A DNA stretch of 64,000 nt from Diphasiastrum complanatum (lineage: Eukaryota; Streptophyta; Lycopodiopsida; Lycopodiales; Lycopodiaceae), in assembly GCA_029204225.1 (NCBI GenBank), contig CM055096.1, positions 31,868,305 through 31,932,304 of the forward strand. The letters are read 5' to 3'. This document shows positions 60,760-64,000 of this stretch, piece after piece. The translations under genes and the position numbers were made by a program. The notes beneath the pieces are model-generated. The model was not told the DNA's origin. It worked only from the letters and a program-made list of their open reading frames with translations, and searched no databases. Position 1 is the first letter of the stretch, and every line of letters starts with the position of its first letter.

Positions 60760-63284
60760 CTATTATTTTTTTGATGATGACATTATATCATCTACATGTG
60801 GATATCCCTGTTGATTTGGCACCTTTGCAGAGAAGAGGAGGCAAAGGAATTCAAATATCTGCTGAAGATCGTTCTCGTTACAGGGCAGAAGGAAAGAAAA
60901 ACGTGGATTTGTGGACAGATGGAACATTATATCCACAAGATCCAAGCACTTTGACACATCCCACATTCTCTTCAATAACTCATTTAGTTACATGGATATG
61001 CAATGGGCATAGTGGATTACTAGGATATTGTGAAAGATTGCAAAACCATGGAAAACAACTTTATATGAATAAAGTTCACTTTTTAGAAGGTGAGTTAATT
61101 CGGATATCCTCTTATTGTCAGAATAGAAATTGTCATCCCCAAAAGACGTTAGAAGAAAATGAACAACTTAAAAAAAATAATGAATCATTACAAAAGATAG
61201 CAACCAATATCAAATCAGAACTAGAGCAAATGCAATCAGTCTTCAGTCTATTCGTATTGAAAACTTACAATTACTGAAGGATGTGGATTTGGTAAAGAAG
61301 AAGGCTGAAAGTAAGAAGCAAAAGCGACAAAGTTGCGAGGATATTCAAACGCTTTCAAAAGGAGGTTATCGAAATAGAAGGATCTGTGCATTCAAGTAAG
61401 CATATTCTAAATTTTGTAAGTTTTTCAATGACATTTGGATTTAATTTCAGCTATGGTGATATTCTGTTAACTATCTGTTTTTTTTCCAGATCTGCATTAG
61501 TAGCTCCTCGGAATATTAAAGACAATGCTTCACTAGGAATGTCATTGGACACAATATTGACTTGCAAATCCATTGAGCGTATCATGATGAACAATAGGAT
61601 TTCAAATGTAAAGTGTAAAATAGCAGAGTCTTTGATGGTGGACATTCAAAATATTTTAGATAAGACTATAGTTCAGGGTGCTTGTGATTTTGCAGGTATT
61701 AGTAGGGAAGCATATGCAACAATATTTAAACTAATTAGAGAAGCTTTTAAGCAAGTTCAAATTAGAAAAGTCCCAATCCCTAGGACATACCACTTGAAGA
61801 AAGAGAGGGATACATTAAACATAGGTATGCGTAAGATCACTGGAACTCCATTTCATATTGAGAAGGTGTATGAAACTGATGGAAGATCGATATTCTATAA
61901 TTCATCAAGCAATTTATTTGTTGATCTAAATTACTTGCTGAGATACATCGACACATTCTATGATATAACCTATGAAAAGGTGAATGGCAAAATAATCATA
62001 GTACTTAAGTTAGATGAGTCCGAAATTGTGAAAGGGCAGAAGATGGAAAGGGTTAGTATAACTCTCATGAATGGTGCTCTATCCCAAACAGAGAACCAAG
62101 AAGATTTAAATTCAGTGTCTAGTCAGAAAATGATATATGGTGGTTGGCAGCGTTTCAGGTAACTAGCCTCATTATTACATTACATTCATTGAATAGTATA
62201 AATACATTGTAAACTAAGTATGATTAATTCTTTGGACAGGTGCTAAAAGAGGATCATGATATATTATCATGGATATTCTCAAGGACATCTTATCCTAGGA
62301 TCATCAAGGGCCATATGGATGGAGGATGTCTCAATGTTCCAAGAGTTGGAGACTTCAATGTTGAATGGCACTTAGCAGGTGATTTGAAAACATTGAAATG
62401 TATGTATAATGTCTCTCATGGTGCTACATCAAAACACCCTTGTTTGTACTGCATGAAAATGGCAAAAGATGTAACTAGGAGTACAGGAATTACTAGAGAT
62501 AATGCAGATCCAAACTGGAAGCCTGTGCTGTCTATCCCCTTAAAAAATGTGCATGTTTGCACTTTTCATGCAGATTTTAGATTAATAGAAAAGATCATTT
62601 ATCTTCATATAGTTTTTGCTTGGAATACTAAGCCAACATCATTAGCACAAGAAGCTATCTCTCGATTAGAAGATGTTTTTATCAAAAGCAGGACTCCATA
62701 AAGGACATGTCAAAATTCAAAAAGATGAAAAGCTTTCAGGAAAGAATGGGAACATGCCAACTAAGCCAAGCATAGGAGGAGCAAAAGCACGTCGTTTTCT
62801 ATCAAATCATACTGGTAAGGCTTCACTCTGATATTGATAAGAAAGCTGTCCAAAGGACTTGTGTCGAGTTTGTTAATGCAATATCAAAAGCATGGGGAGA
62901 AGGTCACATCACTCATTACATGGTTAGTATAAAATTTTGAAAATGCTTTCAAATTTTCATATATATTTAGATCTAAACATAAGACTAACATTATGATTTT
63001 GACATATGCAGCACATACTAAGAGATCATACAACATTTTTTGCAAACACATATGGAAGCTTGAGTGTATGGTCATTACAAGGGATGGAGAAGTCACACTG
63101 GCAAGCACGAGCAGCATTTCATAGAAATACACAACATGGAGGAACCAATGAAAAACGAAACTACATTTGTCAATTGTTTCAGTGGTTCTACCGTAGAGTT
63201 CAGATTCGACATATAACAAAGTCCACACAATACAACAAGTTTAGAAAAGCATGCAAGTTCATACAGGAAGAGAAAATTAGATGA
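60760..63284 (+). pseudogene. Intron-containing DDE-transposase-like gene, frameshifted
   Basis: Plus-strand exons: about 60760 (or 60831)-61395, 61490-62158, 62240-62922 and 63012-63284, with GT...AG introns of 94, 81 and 89 bp. Exon 1 encodes an N-terminal region (SAEDRSRYRAEGKKNVDLW) and a coiled coil (TLEENEQLKKNNESLQKIAT). Exon 2 has VLKLDESEIVKGQ followed by RVSITLMN. Exon 3 has FNVEWHLAGDLKTLKCMYNV, then HPCLYCMKM and VHVCTFHADFRLIEK. Exon 4 has GSLSVWSLQGMEKSHWQARA and QLFQWFYRRVQ. I read D (KLDESE), D (AGDLK), a CxxC...H zinc-like insert and E (QGMEKSH) as an RNase-H-fold transposase. Frames break near 61240, at the exon 2/3 junction, near 62690 and 62805. I cannot name the family. 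Confidence 0.6.
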
Positions 63285-63470
63285 TTGCTGAGTAGAAGAT
63301 CATCATGACATGTTCAGAATTGCTTTGCAAATTCATTGAACAAGAGAGGAGCAATACCCAATGTAAATGTATTGATTGTATTATACAAAGTGTCAACTAT
63401 TCATCATCAGATCTTGTATCAGATTCTATGGTAGTATTGTTATGAAGAAATTCTCTACTAGCGTATGCAT
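63285..63470. other. Short convergent spacer
   Basis: 186 bp between the stop codons of two convergent genes. No distinct terminator or repeat is seen. Confidence 0.5.
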
Positions 63471-64000
63471 CTAATAGATGTGCATTATCCTATTTCCACT
63501 AAGCTCAATATAAGTGGAATACAATGAATAATGGGAGCTCCTTAAAGGAACATTCCCATCAGTAAAGCCTAAAATGTTCAAAACATAAGATCTTTTGACA
63601 AAAATGATCTTATTTGTCTTAACAAATTTATGTCCTCCTAAATAAAATGATAAAGCTTTAACTGCCATTATAAGACTCTCCCCGACTAGGCTCAGCTTGG
63701 AATGAGCAATACAGATCTCATTCTTCAAGAAATGCCGAAGATAGTGGCCCAGTCCATTGTCCCTCTGGAACGAGGATGCGTGTTGTCTGAAACCACCTCG
63801 TATCGCAGCAAAATCATCTATTATGAGAGAATCCTGCAATAGGAAATATGTTAGCAAAAACACATTCAGTGATTGAAAACATTCAAATGCAAGGAAGATT
63901 AAACACTTACACATTCTTTATCATCAGCAACAACCAGATCAGGATGATCAATATAATGACCACATACTGAAGTGAAATCATCAGTGAAATGCATTAATGA
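63471..64000 (-). CDS. Partial spliced gene of unknown function
   Basis: Runs off the right edge of the window. The minus-strand exon at 63911-64000 encodes HFTDDFTSVCGHYIDHPDLV, then VADDKEC, and ends at a gtaagt donor (63905-63910). A 77-bp intron (63834-63910) with a tattgcag acceptor leads in phase to an exon at 63471-63833 encoding DSLIIDDFAAIRGGFRQHAS, RDNGLGHYLRHFLKNEICIA and a Ser/Tyr-rich end before the stop. Clean splice phase and the absence of internal stops in the first part argue for real coding. I recognise no family. It may be a second protein of the neighbouring mobile element or an unrelated gene; the last 50 codons could be read-through into an intron. Confidence 0.45.

Overview
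This window is nuclear DNA of a land plant. The evidence is plant-type LTR retrotransposons (Ty1-copia and Ty3-gypsy) primed by initiator-Met tRNA, GT-AG introns, and one plant-specific CASP-like membrane protein gene. Repeat density is very high and only one intact host gene is visible. That fits a large repeat-rich genome, possibly a fern, gymnosperm or other non-flowering plant, but the lineage is a weak inference.

Layout. 1-4.7 kb: nothing recognisable. 4.7-8.4 kb: decayed plus-strand gypsy pol (protease, RT, RNase H, integrase), cut by an LTR at 8.4-8.87 kb with a primer site and about 3.4 kb of non-coding interior. 12.2-13.3 kb: proline-rich plus coiled-coil retroelement ORF. 14.0-19.3 kb: two truncated copia copies fused head to tail. 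19.3-20.1 kb: minus-strand copia LTR carrying an (AG)68 microsatellite. 24.48-25.80 kb (minus): three-exon CASP-like gene, the only convincing host gene. An exact 218-bp triplication lies upstream of it. 28.9-30.8 kb: nested LTRs. 32.1-32.6 kb: Glu/Gln-rich pseudogene with four in-frame TAG stops. 34.37-40.70 kb: complete but dead copia (LTRs about 3% diverged, 5-bp target duplication) inserted into a minus-strand coiled-coil ORF that continues at 40.7-42.2 kb. 43.6-48.2 kb: minus-strand gypsy fragments interrupted by a copia LTR. 48.2-50.8 kb: plus-strand coiled-coil/proline-rich ORF followed by a polypurine tract and LTR. 51.385-57.815 kb: structurally intact young copia on the minus strand with one 1317-residue gag-pol ORF, near-identical LTRs and a perfect target duplication.

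57.8-64 kb is the most unusual part. It holds a tRNA-derived SINE-like sequence, then a broken minus-strand tyrosine-recombinase gene resembling the Crypton/DUF3504 lineage. Divergent from that is a plus-strand, intron-containing gene with a DDE-transposase-like arrangement around a CxxC motif. A third spliced minus-strand gene runs off the end.

Most coding sequence belongs to selfish elements that replicate through RNA. Only the 51.4-57.8 kb copia looks able to do so now; the others show nested insertion, frameshifts, C-to-T type stops and active-site loss. The CASP-like gene is independent and probably encodes a four-helix plasma-membrane protein.
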